A stretch of DNA of 64,000 nucleotides from Bin80 sp965261255. GTDB lineage: Bacteria; Bacteroidota; Rhodothermia; Rhodothermales; Bin80. The stretch is from positions 2,418,001 to 2,482,000 of the forward strand of contig CBDHCQ010000004.1 of assembly GCA_965261255.1 (NCBI GenBank). The letters are read 5' to 3'. Positions within the stretch are counted from its first letter, which is position 1; every line of letters begins with the position of its first letter. Made by a program: the position numbers and the translations under genes. The notes under the pieces were generated by a model. It searched no databases, was not told where the DNA came from, and saw only the letters and a program-made list of their open reading frames with translations. This document shows positions 55,442 to 64,000 of the stretch, one piece after another.

Positions 55442-56690
55442 ATTCATTCATGCAAACTCCCGGGAAGTTTGCCAGGCACTTGCCCGACGTGGAATCCCGG
55501 AAGGCGAGGATCTCGTTGACCGTGTGCTGGGACAGGATCGTGTTCGCCGCAATGCCCTGACGCACCTCCAGGCCAAGCAACAGGAGGCAAACGCGGAGAG
55601 TCGAAATATCGGCATCCTGATGCGAGAGGGAAAGCACGAAGCGGCAAAAGCCCTGATTGCGCGCCAGTCTATCCTTAAAACAGAGATCAAAGAGCTTGGA
55701 GAGACTGCCGCAAATGCAGAACAAACCCTCTCTGAACTACTACTTACGATCCCCAACCTCCCACATGAGAGTGTTCCTGGCGGACTGAGCGAAGCAGATA
55801 ATTTAGAAGTCTACCAACACGGTGAAATCCCCTCGTTTGAGTTCGATCCCCTGCCACACTGGGAGATCGCCAGACGGCACGGATTGATTGACTTTGAGCG
55901 CGGCGCGAAAGTAGCAGGCGCGGGATTCCCATTCTATATGGATGCTGGTGCAAAACTGCACAGAGCCCTCATCAATTTTTTCCTTGACACGGCAACACGA
56001 CAGTACCGGGAGGTTCGTCCCCCACTGCTCGTGAACGAGACAAGCGCGCGCGGCACTGGACAACTGCCCGACAAGGAGGGGCAGATGTATCATGTTTCCC
56101 AGGATGGACTTTATCCAGTGCCTACGGCCGAAGTACCGCTTACGAACTATTTTCGGGACGAGATACTGCCTGAATCCGACTTACCCGTAAAGCTCTGTGC
56201 GTATACCCCCTGTTGGAGACGTGAAGCGGGCTCCTATGGCGCACACGTGCGTGGACTCAACCGTTTGCACCAGTTTGACAAAGTGGAGATCGTGCAGCTT
56301 ACGCACCCGGGACAGAGCTATGAGGTTCTGGAAACCATGCGCAGTGATACAGAAGCGCTGCTACAAGCATTGAACCTGCCCTACCGACGCCTGTTAATGT
56401 GCGCCGGTGAGTTGGGCTTTAATCAAGCCAAACAGTATGATCTGGAGGTATGGAGCGCCGGGCAGGAGCGTTGGCTGGAAGTGTCCTCTATTTCAAACTT
56501 CACCGAGTATCAGGCACGCCGGATGAATATCCGGTTTCGTCCAGAGCATGGCGGCAAACCACAACTCGTACACACGCTTAACGGCAGTGCTCTCGCACTG
56601 CCCCGAGTTGTAGCAGCTTTGCTGGAATATAACCAAACCGAAAACTGTTCGTATGAACTGCCCGAAGTCCTGATCCCTTACCTCAGCTAA
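55428..56690 (+). CDS. serS: Seryl-tRNA synthetase
   Basis: Class II aminoacyl-tRNA synthetase that charges tRNA(Ser). The 420-aa length is normal. The N-terminal long coiled-coil arm (residues ~30-105) precedes the core. Motif 2 is RREAGSYGAHVRGLNRLHQF, and motif 3 is HTLNGSALALPRVVAALLE. The start overlaps the RfbD-like gene by 14 bp. The 3' end is followed by the TonB-receptor gene after 31 bp. Confidence 0.96.
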   Translation: MLGVEFIHANSREVCQALARRGIPEGEDLVDRVLGQDRVRRNALTHLQAKQQEANAESRNIGILMREGKHEAAKALIARQSILKTEIKELGETAANAEQTLSELLLTIPNLPHESVPGGLSEADNLEVYQHGEIPSFEFDPLPHWEIARRHGLIDFERGAKVAGAGFPFYMDAGAKLHRALINFFLDTATRQYREVRPPLLVNETSARGTGQLPDKEGQMYHVSQDGLYPVPTAEVPLTNYFRDEILPESDLPVKLCAYTPCWRREAGSYGAHVRGLNRLHQFDKVEIVQLTHPGQSYEVLETMRSDTEALLQALNLPYRRLLMCAGELGFNQAKQYDLEVWSAGQERWLEVSSISNFTEYQARRMNIRFRPEHGGKPQLVHTLNGSALALPRVVAALLEYNQTENCSYELPEVLIPYLS

Positions 56691-56721
56691 ATTGAATCGT
56701 ACTGTGAGGAAGTTAACCACA

Positions 56722-59016
56722 ATGCCTCTCCCTCGGTACACCCTCTCGGTTGTTGCAAAAGTAATACTCCTGTTCGCTTTCGGCCTCTTTGCCACCTCCG
56801 CGCATAGTCAGGAGCTTGCCGCATTGGATGGATTCATCACTGACGCCTCTAACGGAGAAACGCTGATCTCTGCAAACGTAATCCTAGAGGGTACCCTTCG
56901 AGGAGCGACCAGCAACCTGTCAGGCTACTACGCTATTTCGGGGATTGAACCTGGAACGTACACCGTTCGATACTCCTACATCGGATTTAATACGGTCACA
57001 CGCGAAGTGGTCCTTGCTGCAGGAGAATCGGTCAGGCTTGACATAGAGCTTGCAACCACCGAAGAACTACTGGAGACCCTCGAGGTGTCGGCTGACCGTA
57101 TCACAGAAGGAGAACAGCGCTCAATCGGGGTAAGCCAAATCAGTGTAGCTACCATCCAGCAACTGCCACAGGTGTTTGAACCCGATGTATTTCGATCTCT
57201 TCAGCTGCTACCCGGTGTAGCACAGTCCTCCGATTATTCAAGCGGCCTCTACATCCGCGGGGGCGATCCTGCGCAAACACTGATTCTTCTGGATCGCACA
57301 AAAATTTACAACCCGAGTCATGTTTTTGGATTTTTCTCGACGTTCAATACGGACGCGATCAAGGATGTACGACTCTTCAAGGGAGGCTTTCCTGCCAACT
57401 ATGGCGGTGTTCTGGGATCGGTACTGGACATCCAAAACAAGGACGGTAACCGACGCGAAACACACGGAAAGCTCAGCGTTGGCCTGCTGGCCTCAAGAGC
57501 TTTTGCCGAAGGGCCGTATTCCCGAGGCTCCTGGATGGTTGCGGTGAGACGATCAACTCTTGAGCCTTTACTTGCAGCGCTGCAAAGTATTGACGCTGTT
57601 CCCCGCGCATTCTATTTTTACGATTTCAATGGAAAAATCAACCTTGATGCTTCCCGGAACGACAAGCTTTCCCTCTCATTCTACGCGGGGTCAGATTACC
57701 TGCGTTCCGCCTTCACTGAAGGTATAGAGATCAAACTGCGCTACGGTAACCGTACGGTTGCAGGAAGCTGGGTACACCTGTGGTCCAATCAGTTCTTTTC
57801 CAATGTTACATTGACGACCTCCTGGTACGAATCCATGCCGCGTGCAACTTTTAGCGGCACCAACTTTAAGCAGATTAACCGCGTGATCGAAACCTCGATA
57901 CGGGCGGATTTTGAATACTATCCAGGACCGAGACATGATTTGTCCGGTGGAGTATGGACCGGTATATTCAATGCGCCGCTAACGAATTTTTTTGATGACC
58001 GAGAAGTTTTCCACACACGGAACAGGGTCGAGCATGCGTCCTTCTATCTGCAGGACACCTATCATCCAACGGAGAGCTGGTCCATCACTGCCGGACTGAG
58101 AGGTACGTACTACGGCTATGGAAGTCATTTTAGGTTAGCGCCCCGGTTTTCACTTGAACGGCAACTGGGGCCGGACGTGCGGCTTCAGGCAAGCGCCGGA
58201 AGGTACTTCCAGTTCCTGACTCTTATTACTAATGAGGTCTTCTCCGGATTTGACTTTTGGCTGACAAGTGGTGAAGGGGTCAAGCCGGCATACGGCGACC
58301 AATTCATTCTGGGCTTGAAGACCAACCTGTCCAGCGGGATCACGCTGGATACGGAAGCCTACTACAGGACTATGCGACAGCTTTTTGTGCTTGATCCATT
58401 CAGCACCGGCCTGGCAGGTCTGGAATATTCAGAATTATTTGCCTTTGGCGAAGGGATGGCACGCGGCGCTGAAATACAGCTGTCACGCCAGGAGGGCCGA
58501 ATCAATGGGTTTATCGCCTACACCCTGTCTCACACGAACCGGGCCTATCCGCGGCTGAATCAGGATGTGTTCGGAGAGTCCCGAGTTTATGTTCCGCGTA
58601 ACGACCGACTTCATGACCTGAATGTTGTGGGCCAATGGCGAATCTCTCGACGCTGGGAATTGGGGGCAGTATTTACGTACGCCACGGGACAGGCCTATAC
58701 ACGCCCAGAAGCTTCCTACACCATCCATGATCTCGATTTTGTGAATGGCCTTAACCAAACCGATCTGCTGGTATCCCCGGGCCTTAATCAGTCCAGATTA
58801 CCAGCCTATCATCGCCTTGATGTGGGAGTGACTTGGACTGGCTCATTGAAGCGCTTTGCGGACTACACGCTGCAAATACAGGCTATCAACGTCTATGCCA
58901 GAAGCAATACCTGGTTCATCTTTAACGAGATTGAAGATGACGGTACGCTCTCCAGATCAACCATTCCGCAAATACCGTTCCCCCTTCCCAACTTATCCTT
59001 CACGCTTGATTTCTGA
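56722..59016 (+). CDS. TonB-dependent receptor with N-terminal carboxypeptidase-like domain
   Basis: An outer-membrane importer of 764 aa (ATG 56722; an upstream TTG at 56692 is rejected). A signal peptide (VILLFAFGLFATSAHSQ) leads to a carboxypeptidase-regulatory-like domain (GFITDASNGETLISANVILEGT...GYYAISGIEPGTYTVRYSYIGF). Then the plug (RSLQLLPGVAQSSDYSSGLYIRGGDPAQTLILLD) and a beta-barrel follow, ending in LPNLSFTLDF. The substrate is unknown. Its stop overlaps the DUF4249 lipoprotein start by 1 bp (TGATG), a common receptor/partner pair in this group. Confidence 0.93.
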   Translation: MPLPRYTLSVVAKVILLFAFGLFATSAHSQELAALDGFITDASNGETLISANVILEGTLRGATSNLSGYYAISGIEPGTYTVRYSYIGFNTVTREVVLAAGESVRLDIELATTEELLETLEVSADRITEGEQRSIGVSQISVATIQQLPQVFEPDVFRSLQLLPGVAQSSDYSSGLYIRGGDPAQTLILLDRTKIYNPSHVFGFFSTFNTDAIKDVRLFKGGFPANYGGVLGSVLDIQNKDGNRRETHGKLSVGLLASRAFAEGPYSRGSWMVAVRRSTLEPLLAALQSIDAVPRAFYFYDFNGKINLDASRNDKLSLSFYAGSDYLRSAFTEGIEIKLRYGNRTVAGSWVHLWSNQFFSNVTLTTSWYESMPRATFSGTNFKQINRVIETSIRADFEYYPGPRHDLSGGVWTGIFNAPLTNFFDDREVFHTRNRVEHASFYLQDTYHPTESWSITAGLRGTYYGYGSHFRLAPRFSLERQLGPDVRLQASAGRYFQFLTLITNEVFSGFDFWLTSGEGVKPAYGDQFILGLKTNLSSGITLDTEAYYRTMRQLFVLDPFSTGLAGLEYSELFAFGEGMARGAEIQLSRQEGRINGFIAYTLSHTNRAYPRLNQDVFGESRVYVPRNDRLHDLNVVGQWRISRRWELGAVFTYATGQAYTRPEASYTIHDLDFVNGLNQTDLLVSPGLNQSRLPAYHRLDVGVTWTGSLKRFADYTLQIQAINVYARSNTWFIFNEIEDDGTLSRSTIPQIPFPLPNLSFTLDF

Positions 59017-59900
59017 TGTGCAGACAGATTCTCTTTGCCGGGCTCCTGCTGTTTCTGGCTGCCTGTGATTCCGGCGACTTCAGTGTACTGGACCATGAAA
59101 CCGTGGTCGAGCTCACACTAATCGCAAACGAGCCGGTCCCGCCGGCGCGTGTGAGCAGGATTGTACCGGAAAACCAGTCAAGTGATTTTGAGGAGCGTGC
59201 CATTAGGAATGCGGAGGTCGTGCTCAGTACAGGCTCAACGAGTTTGTTGCTGGAACCATCCACTGAAAAACCCGGAGTGTACGAGTACCTCGGCAAACAT
59301 ATCATAAAGCCCGGTGCGCGCTATGATTTGAAGGTAACTGTACCCGGTGTAGCGACTAAGATTACAGGAACTACTAACGTACCGACTGCTGTGGAAATCT
59401 TAAGCGCCTTGCCCGAGGTAGGAACCTACCTGTCGGATGAACAGCTGACCCTCATCGTGACACCCGGCCGTAGTGGTGATCAAACCCAGAGCAGCTTCAC
59501 ACTGGTTACGGAAGCTTTTGATTTACGGGAGGATAATCTGGTGCCGAGCGCTGCTGGATTTCTAGAGAACGATTCCGATCTCAGTCTGGACGACTTCAGG
59601 ATCAGTGCGTCTCCGATCATTACAGAGGGCAATTTTTTTAAGTTTCCTGACGGTACGATCAGGTTAGTCTATCCTTGGATCGGGGTCAGCTTTTACGGCC
59701 GCAATATGGTCTACGTTAATTCGCTGGATCGTAACCTGTCTGATTTTATCAGAGCTGCGGAGCTACAACAGGGAGGGGGAGGCACCTTTGGTCCCGGAGT
59801 TATTCCCAATGCCACCCCGATCCTGTATGGCGCACATGGTCTGTTCGGAAGCCTGGCCAGAGACAAGACGCAGTTTACCGTTTTTCCTCCAGAAGAGTAG
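59016..59900 (+). CDS. DUF4249 family lipoprotein
   Basis: A 294-aa predicted lipoprotein (LFLAACDSG, lipobox Cys near residue 17). The body is beta-rich with the DUF4249 pattern VELTLIANEPVPPARV...NAEVVLS and YDLKVTVPGVATKITGTTNVPTAVEIL. These proteins are commonly encoded just after a TonB-dependent receptor, as here, and may be surface partners of it. The ligand is unknown. The ATG overlaps the receptor stop. Confidence 0.86.
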   Translation: MCRQILFAGLLLFLAACDSGDFSVLDHETVVELTLIANEPVPPARVSRIVPENQSSDFEERAIRNAEVVLSTGSTSLLLEPSTEKPGVYEYLGKHIIKPGARYDLKVTVPGVATKITGTTNVPTAVEILSALPEVGTYLSDEQLTLIVTPGRSGDQTQSSFTLVTEAFDLREDNLVPSAAGFLENDSDLSLDDFRISASPIITEGNFFKFPDGTIRLVYPWIGVSFYGRNMVYVNSLDRNLSDFIRAAELQQGGGGTFGPGVIPNATPILYGAHGLFGSLARDKTQFTVFPPEE

Positions 59901-59903
59901 CGG

Positions 59904-61055
59904 CTACACGCCGTGCATGGTTTCCCGGATGAGCATGTCCACCACTGCTTTGATGGCCTGCTCCGCTGTGGCTCCTTTTTGTATCGCTTCTTTGTAGGCT
60001 TTACGCTGCCAGTGTGCGCTGGTCCCCCGCTTCAGGATCGTGCGCGCATGCTTGATCTCGTCTATGCAGCCCAGGGTTTCCGCATCCGGCATGACTGACT
60101 CCAATAACTCCTCAAGCAGCTCTTCATACGGGATCGTTAGCCCCCTCCCAAAATCAATCAGTGCTCCATCAATCCCGTAACGCTGGGCACGCCAGCGGTT
60201 TTCGTACAACAGCATGTTGGCATAGCTGCGCCAACGCTGATTTTCCCGGCGCAGGCGCCACAGCATGTGCAGCCAGCACTGATACAACGCTGCGATGCAG
60301 ATCGCATCCTCCACTCTCGTACAGATGTCGGTTACCCGCATCTCTAAGGTGGGGAACCGGTGGCTTGGTCGAATATCCCACCAGATTTTCGTGCTGTCCT
60401 CTATCACACCAGCATGAACCAATACATCCACATGCCGCTCAAATTCTGCGTAGCTCTCGAAGTGTTCCGGGAGTCCTGTGCGTGGAATTTCGTTCCAGAC
60501 CGCAATACGGTATGACATAAGTCCCGTATCCTGGCCTTCCCAGTATGGCGACGACGAGCTCAATGCCAATAGATGCGGTAGTACATAAGTGGTCTGGTTC
60601 ATCAGGTCAATCCGTAGATTGTCATCCTCAATACCCGCATGTATGTGCATTCCGCAGATGACCATTCTTTGAGCGATAACCTGCATGTTCTGCGCCAAGA
60701 TTTCATAGCGGTCCCGGGGGGTATGACGCTGGGTAACATAGGAAGCATTCGGATGCGAAGATGCGGCAATAATCGCGAGCCCGTATGGCTCTACCACGTC
60801 ATATACTGTTCTGCGTAATCGAATCAGTTCCTCCTGTGCTTCCTGCACGTTTGCACAAACATGCGTTCCAACCTCTATCTGAGATTGGAAGAATTCTTGC
60901 GAGACCTGCCCACCGAGTGCCTCCTGTGCATCTTCCAGCATCGTGGGCGGCACTTCGCGAATAAGTTTCCCGGTATCTTCCTCCACGATGAGGTACTCCT
61001 CCTCGACACCCAGACTGAGTTTGGGTTCCTTTAATATTTCGCTGGCAACAGACAT
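59904..61055 (-). CDS. Carboxylate-amine ligase of the glutamate-cysteine ligase 2 (YbdK) family
   Basis: A 383-aa GCS2-family enzyme that uses ATP to join glutamate to an amine-containing partner. LGVEEEYLIVEEDTGKLI at the N-terminus is the family hallmark, and HIHAGIEDDN, WWDIRPSHRFPTLEMRVTD and WRAQRYGIDG are other conserved blocks. The real product (for example gamma-glutamyl-cysteine or another gamma-glutamyl compound) cannot be read from sequence. It converges with the DUF4249 gene with a 3-nt gap. Confidence 0.9.
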   Translation of the reverse strand: MSVASEILKEPKLSLGVEEEYLIVEEDTGKLIREVPPTMLEDAQEALGGQVSQEFFQSQIEVGTHVCANVQEAQEELIRLRRTVYDVVEPYGLAIIAASSHPNASYVTQRHTPRDRYEILAQNMQVIAQRMVICGMHIHAGIEDDNLRIDLMNQTTYVLPHLLALSSSSPYWEGQDTGLMSYRIAVWNEIPRTGLPEHFESYAEFERHVDVLVHAGVIEDSTKIWWDIRPSHRFPTLEMRVTDICTRVEDAICIAALYQCWLHMLWRLRRENQRWRSYANMLLYENRWRAQRYGIDGALIDFGRGLTIPYEELLEELLESVMPDAETLGCIDEIKHARTILKRGTSAHWQRKAYKEAIQKGATAEQAIKAVVDMLIRETMHGV

Positions 61056-61370
61056 GAGCTTATAATTTTCGAGATCCTGTCAACAACCTCCCGTTGAACA
61101 ATCATGGAACTTACAGACTGGTTATACACATAGCAAGTGTCTATGCTCAATCAGATTCTGACAGACACTCATTCGGCAAACTTATGGTGAGGCCTTTGCC
61201 AGGCAGGAACTCGAAGAAGGTCGTTGGACGGGTTTTTGCTTGACACTAAATAAACGTTGTCAAAAACTACTTTTTCTTGGAGCATCATTCTCTTCTTATC
61301 TGTATAGATCAGTCGCTCATTTCTTCTTGAGTGGCACAAACCAGCCGGAAGGCACAAACACTTGTAAATC
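61056..61370. other. 315-bp divergent region between the GCS2 and barrel genes
   Basis: No gene is supported. The minus-strand frame at 61169-61438 crosses the barrel gene start and has no family features. A weak palindrome (ttgaca/tgtcaa, 61240-61263) is visible. It presumably carries the promoters of both flanking genes, but no convincing -7 box is seen. Confidence 0.5.
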
Positions 61371-62063
61371 ATGATTAAGAGATCCTCCCTTTTTTTTGTT
61401 TTAACCATTTTGGTTAGCCTTTTTTCCTCAGCTGTCATGGTAACCGCATATGCTCAAACAGCCCGTCCCCCTGTATCCCTGTCCCTCCAGGCAGGGCTGA
61501 GCGTAGCAACGGTCAGCCCGGAGGAAGGCTCTGACTTAGTTGGCGCTGATTATAACTATCAAAATGGCTTCAATGTACGAGCATCCGTTTTTTTGCCATT
61601 CTCGAGGCTTCTGGGTACGCATTTAGGTGTTGGCTGGGTCCAGAAAGGATCCTCTATCAGTTTTTCTTTTCCCGACATTGATGATGATTTGTTTGACCTG
61701 CCCGAGGATTTTTCATTGGAAATGACATTAATGACTGGATACCTTCAGTTTCCTCTTCTATTATCACTTAAGCCAACCTCGGTATTACACATACTTGTCG
61801 GCCCCGTGGTCTCGTTTCCTCTCAGTTGCAGCGCTGAATCCTTGGGAGAGACGGTTGACTGTGATGAGCCTGACTTCCTCGAATTACATACCGACATATC
61901 CGTCATGGCTGGGGCAGGTGTGAGCATACCTCTCTCCAGTTCTTTCTCGCTAGCACTGGATGCTGTTTATGACTTGGGCATGACTGAGATTGCAGAAGAT
62001 TCCGATTCTAAGAACCGGGGTTTCTTGTTTACGGCTGGTATCCGTTTACCGCTAAACCGGTAG
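61371..62063 (+). CDS. Outer-membrane beta-barrel protein (PF13568-like)
   Basis: The 230-aa protein has a signal peptide (MIKRSSLFFVLTILVSLF...AYAQ) and a barrel body starting SLSLQAGLSVATVSP, with FNVRASVFLPFSRLLGTHLGVGWVQKG and the end GFLFTAGIRLPLNR. It belongs to the same small PorT-type barrel class as the protein at 30756. A poly-T run (61389-61397) near the start of the coding sequence may be slippage-prone. No partner is known. Confidence 0.82.
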   Translation: MIKRSSLFFVLTILVSLFSSAVMVTAYAQTARPPVSLSLQAGLSVATVSPEEGSDLVGADYNYQNGFNVRASVFLPFSRLLGTHLGVGWVQKGSSISFSFPDIDDDLFDLPEDFSLEMTLMTGYLQFPLLLSLKPTSVLHILVGPVVSFPLSCSAESLGETVDCDEPDFLELHTDISVMAGAGVSIPLSSSFSLALDAVYDLGMTEIAEDSDSKNRGFLFTAGIRLPLNR

Positions 62064-62194
62064 TCGTGGTAGCAACTACGTGCTCGCCAATCGTCAGTGA
62101 AGGAACACACGGAAACGCGCCGAATCAAGCAATCCTTAATTCCGGCGCAAACCCTAACTTAGAAAACGCCCGGCCAGCATTCCTTCTTGCACGT

Positions 62195-63022
62195 ATGGAG
62201 TCTAACTTTACCGAACGCCTACGCACTGCGCAGTCTGTTTGCGATAGCATGGTTTGCGTAGGATTGGATCCAGATATAGCCAAGCTCCCCGACGCTCTTC
62301 GCCGAAAATACGCGAAGCCTGAAGCTGCTATCCTGTCTTTTAACAGTGCAATCATTCAGGCTACGGCTCCCTATGCCTGTGCTTATAAACTGAATTCGGC
62401 CTTTTACGAAAACCTAGGAAGCCGTGGATTTAGCACCCTTGCCGCAACCATTGACCTGATTCCGAATCATGCACTATGCATTGTGGATGCTAAACGTGGT
62501 GATATCGGCAATACGGCCAGTAGCTATGCTTCCAGCATCTTTAATTTGCTGGGGGCTGATGGCTGCACGGTTGCACCGTACATGGGTTTTGATGCGGTAC
62601 AACCATTCCTTGAATATCGCGGCCGAGCAACCTTCGTTCTAGTGCGAACATCCAACCCAAGCAGCGATGAGTTGCAGTCGCTGATCGTGAATGGGAAACC
62701 GCTATACGAACGTGTCGCCAGTCAAGCTGCCGCATGGGGGGAAAAATCATCCGGATCCGTCGGGTTCGTCGTGGGGGCAACTAAGCCTCAGGAACTTCAA
62801 CAGCTGCGTGATCAGCATCCCACTATCCCCTTCCTGATCCCTGGCGTAGGTGCACAGGGCGGGTCAGTAAAAGCAGCTGCGCGTGCAGCAACCTCGAAAG
62901 GTCTCGTTCTCGTAAACAGCAGCCGCAGCATCCTGTACGCCTCGCCGAACGAGGATTTTGACCAGGTGGCCGCCAGAGTCACACGCAATCTGCGTGACGC
63001 ACTTAACCAAACGAACCGTTGA
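62195..63022 (+). CDS. pyrF: Orotidine 5'-phosphate decarboxylase
   Basis: Last step of UMP synthesis: decarboxylates OMP. The 275-aa product starts at ATG 62195; the frame opens at 62066 but the 43 extra residues are unlike the family. VCVGLDPDIAKLP, the catalytic VDAKRGDIGNTASSYA and LIPGVGAQGGSVKAAAR are the type 2 OMPDC blocks. The stop lies 2 nt before the next start codon. Confidence 0.95.
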   Translation: MESNFTERLRTAQSVCDSMVCVGLDPDIAKLPDALRRKYAKPEAAILSFNSAIIQATAPYACAYKLNSAFYENLGSRGFSTLAATIDLIPNHALCIVDAKRGDIGNTASSYASSIFNLLGADGCTVAPYMGFDAVQPFLEYRGRATFVLVRTSNPSSDELQSLIVNGKPLYERVASQAAAWGEKSSGSVGFVVGATKPQELQQLRDQHPTIPFLIPGVGAQGGSVKAAARAATSKGLVLVNSSRSILYASPNEDFDQVAARVTRNLRDALNQTNR

Positions 63023-63024
63023 TA

Positions 63025-63318
63025 ATGCTGATCCGGATTGTGCGCCTCACATTGCAACCCGACGCCGTCCATTCTTTTTACCGTGTCTTCGCCGTGACCG
63101 CTCCAAAAATTCGACAGACACAAGGATGTAGAAAACTTGAACTGTGGATGGACGCCGAATTCTCAAACGTAATCACAACGTACAGCGAATGGGATTCTGA
63201 ATCCCATCTGAATACCTATCGGGAATCCAAGCTGTTCCGGGATGCCTGGGCAAGCGTAAAACCGATGTTTGCAGCTCCGGCTCTAGCCCACAGCTATCTC
63301 CCTCAAAAAGTTACCTGA
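63025..63318 (+). CDS. ABM-domain (antibiotic biosynthesis monooxygenase-like) protein
   Basis: A 97-aa ferredoxin-like protein from ATG 63025 (a TTG at 63019 is less likely). IRIVRLTLQPDAVHSFYRVF and GCRKLELWMDAEFSNVITTYSEWDSESHLNTYRESKLFRDAW match the ABM fold (PF03992). The group contains small oxygenases and heme-related proteins, so function is open. It follows pyrF directly and overlaps the convergent receptor gene by 16 bp. Confidence 0.78.
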   Translation: MLIRIVRLTLQPDAVHSFYRVFAVTAPKIRQTQGCRKLELWMDAEFSNVITTYSEWDSESHLNTYRESKLFRDAWASVKPMFAAPALAHSYLPQKVT

Positions 63319-64000
63319 ACGCCCCCGTGTAACGCCCTCCCCGGCCCAGGAAGACCCAGCTGTGGCAGTGTTATTGCGTCGGTGATGTTGTTGCCCCGCG
63401 CAAAAATCTCGGCCGAGTATTGCTTGTACAGGATGAGCCAGGCCAAACGAATATTAGTTACCATAGAACGCTCAAGCGGTACGAATGCGTTATTCTGTGC
63501 CAGTCCATGCGCCTTGCCTGTGTATTGTTCCTCCAGTACCACCGAAAAGCCAGCCGCAGATCGATAGCTTATCCTGCATCCTCCAACCCCGGACGGTATC
63601 TCCACGAGCGGCTCCGTGCCGTTGGAGGTGACCGCCCGTGCACGCATTATGGTCATGCTGCAGCTTGCCAGCACACTTGACATTATACGGGAGACCAGCG
63701 TAGTCTCGAGCCCAAGTACCCGGCTGCCATCAAGGTTGAAACGCTGCCGTCGGGAACGCGACTCGCCTTCAACGAGCACCATCCGCTGTCCGATCGTGTC
63801 GTGGGTCCGGTTAAAGAAGACAATCGCCTCTGCGGAGGTTTCACCCCGCTCAATACGCACCGCAACCTCTGTCAATAAAGAGGATTCAGGTACGAGATCA
63901 GGATTCACAAGAAACCTCCCCAATGATTCCCCGAACAACTCACGCATCGTCGGAAAACGAACTTTGCGCCCGACAACTCCCCTGAGCGTCACACCGGGAG
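63303..64000 (-). CDS. TonB-dependent receptor, C-terminal part (cut by window edge)
   Basis: The frame is open from the window edge to the stop at 63303 (232 codons), and the N-terminal part lies outside. Sequence such as RFPTMRELFGESLGRFLVNPDLVPESSLLTEVAVRIE is typical of the late barrel of TonB-dependent receptors (NPxLxPExs-type). The end AEIFARGNNITDAITLPQLGLPGPGRALHGGVQVTF is the usual last strand. The substrate is unknown. It overlaps the convergent ABM gene by 16 bp. Confidence 0.82.
   Translation of the reverse strand, partial: PGVTLRGVVGRKVRFPTMRELFGESLGRFLVNPDLVPESSLLTEVAVRIERGETSAEAIVFFNRTHDTIGQRMVLVEGESRSRRQRFNLDGSRVLGLETTLVSRIMSSVLASCSMTIMRARAVTSNGTEPLVEIPSGVGGCRISYRSAAGFSVVLEEQYTGKAHGLAQNNAFVPLERSMVTNIRLAWLILYKQYSAEIFARGNNITDAITLPQLGLPGPGRALHGGVQVTF

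Noticed and set aside
61240..61263. ttgaca...tgtcaa palindrome before the barrel gene
   Set aside because: Only 6-bp arms with an AT-rich spacer; expected by chance in a 315-bp gap and not tied to a known operator.
1..64000. CRISPR arrays, insertion sequences, prophage, rRNA
   Set aside because: No regularly spaced repeats, transposase or integrase motifs, phage genes or rRNA-like stretches were seen.

Overview
The window reads as a chromosomal segment of a Gram-negative bacterium of the Bacteroidota/Rhodothermota (FCB) group, most likely a Rhodothermales-like lineage (inference). Signs seen: a C-terminal type IX secretion sorting domain on a leucine-rich-repeat protein, a TonB-dependent receptor paired with a DUF4249 lipoprotein, small PF13568-like outer-membrane barrels, a bamA-skp-skp-rseP-dxr block, a YfhO-family protein, a menaquinone rather than ubiquinone pathway, few Shine-Dalgarno sequences, and TAnnTTTG promoter-like elements of the Bacteroidota type. 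Coding density is high, many genes overlap by 4 bp, and I see no tRNA, rRNA, insertion sequence, prophage or CRISPR array.

Layout. 1-4.2 kb (minus): cysteine desulfurase, a DUF2064 transferase, thrB, thrC and the start of one more gene. 4.2-5.0 kb: a gene-free divergent region with a perfect 13-bp hairpin. 5.0-6.3 kb: murA. 6.3-12.7 kb (minus): an operon-like set of a T9SS-sorted LRR protein, a Tat-type flavoprotein oxidoreductase and a large membrane cytochrome that combines a predicted diheme-b domain, five c-type heme motifs and TPRs. 13-22 kb: a menaquinone cluster (menE; menC; and the row membrane protein-menF-menD-menB-menA-methyltransferase). 22-24.4 kb: a YbbR-like protein and a GT4 glycosyltransferase. 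24.7-27.1 kb: an SLC13-type permease with four RCK_C-like domains. 27.6-30.4 kb: YfhO and GatC. 30.7-37.6 kb: a barrel protein, an apparently metal-less M28 peptidase-like lipoprotein, a second GT4, a BtuF-like protein and a fucose-isomerase-like protein. 37.7-39 kb: DUF4342 and a PLP ammonia-lyase. 39.4-42.2 kb: a redoxin and DsbD. 42.5-50.7 kb: surE, panB, two skp/ompH, bamA, rseP and dxr. 50.8-64 kb: a TPR protein, an 'asparagine synthetase B'-labelled type of protein of unknown function, a thioesterase, an RfbD-like reductase, serS, a TonB receptor with DUF4249, a GCS2 ligase, a barrel protein, pyrF, an ABM-domain protein and the 3' end of another TonB receptor.

How the parts may fit together. 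The menaquinone genes lie beside a set encoding a predicted exported flavoprotein and a quinone-reactive-looking multiheme cytochrome. This could be an extracytoplasmic oxidation system feeding or drawing on the menaquinone pool, and it is the most system-like candidate here. The bamA block covers outer-membrane biogenesis; redoxin/DsbD covers periplasmic redox. Most of the remainder is housekeeping metabolism.
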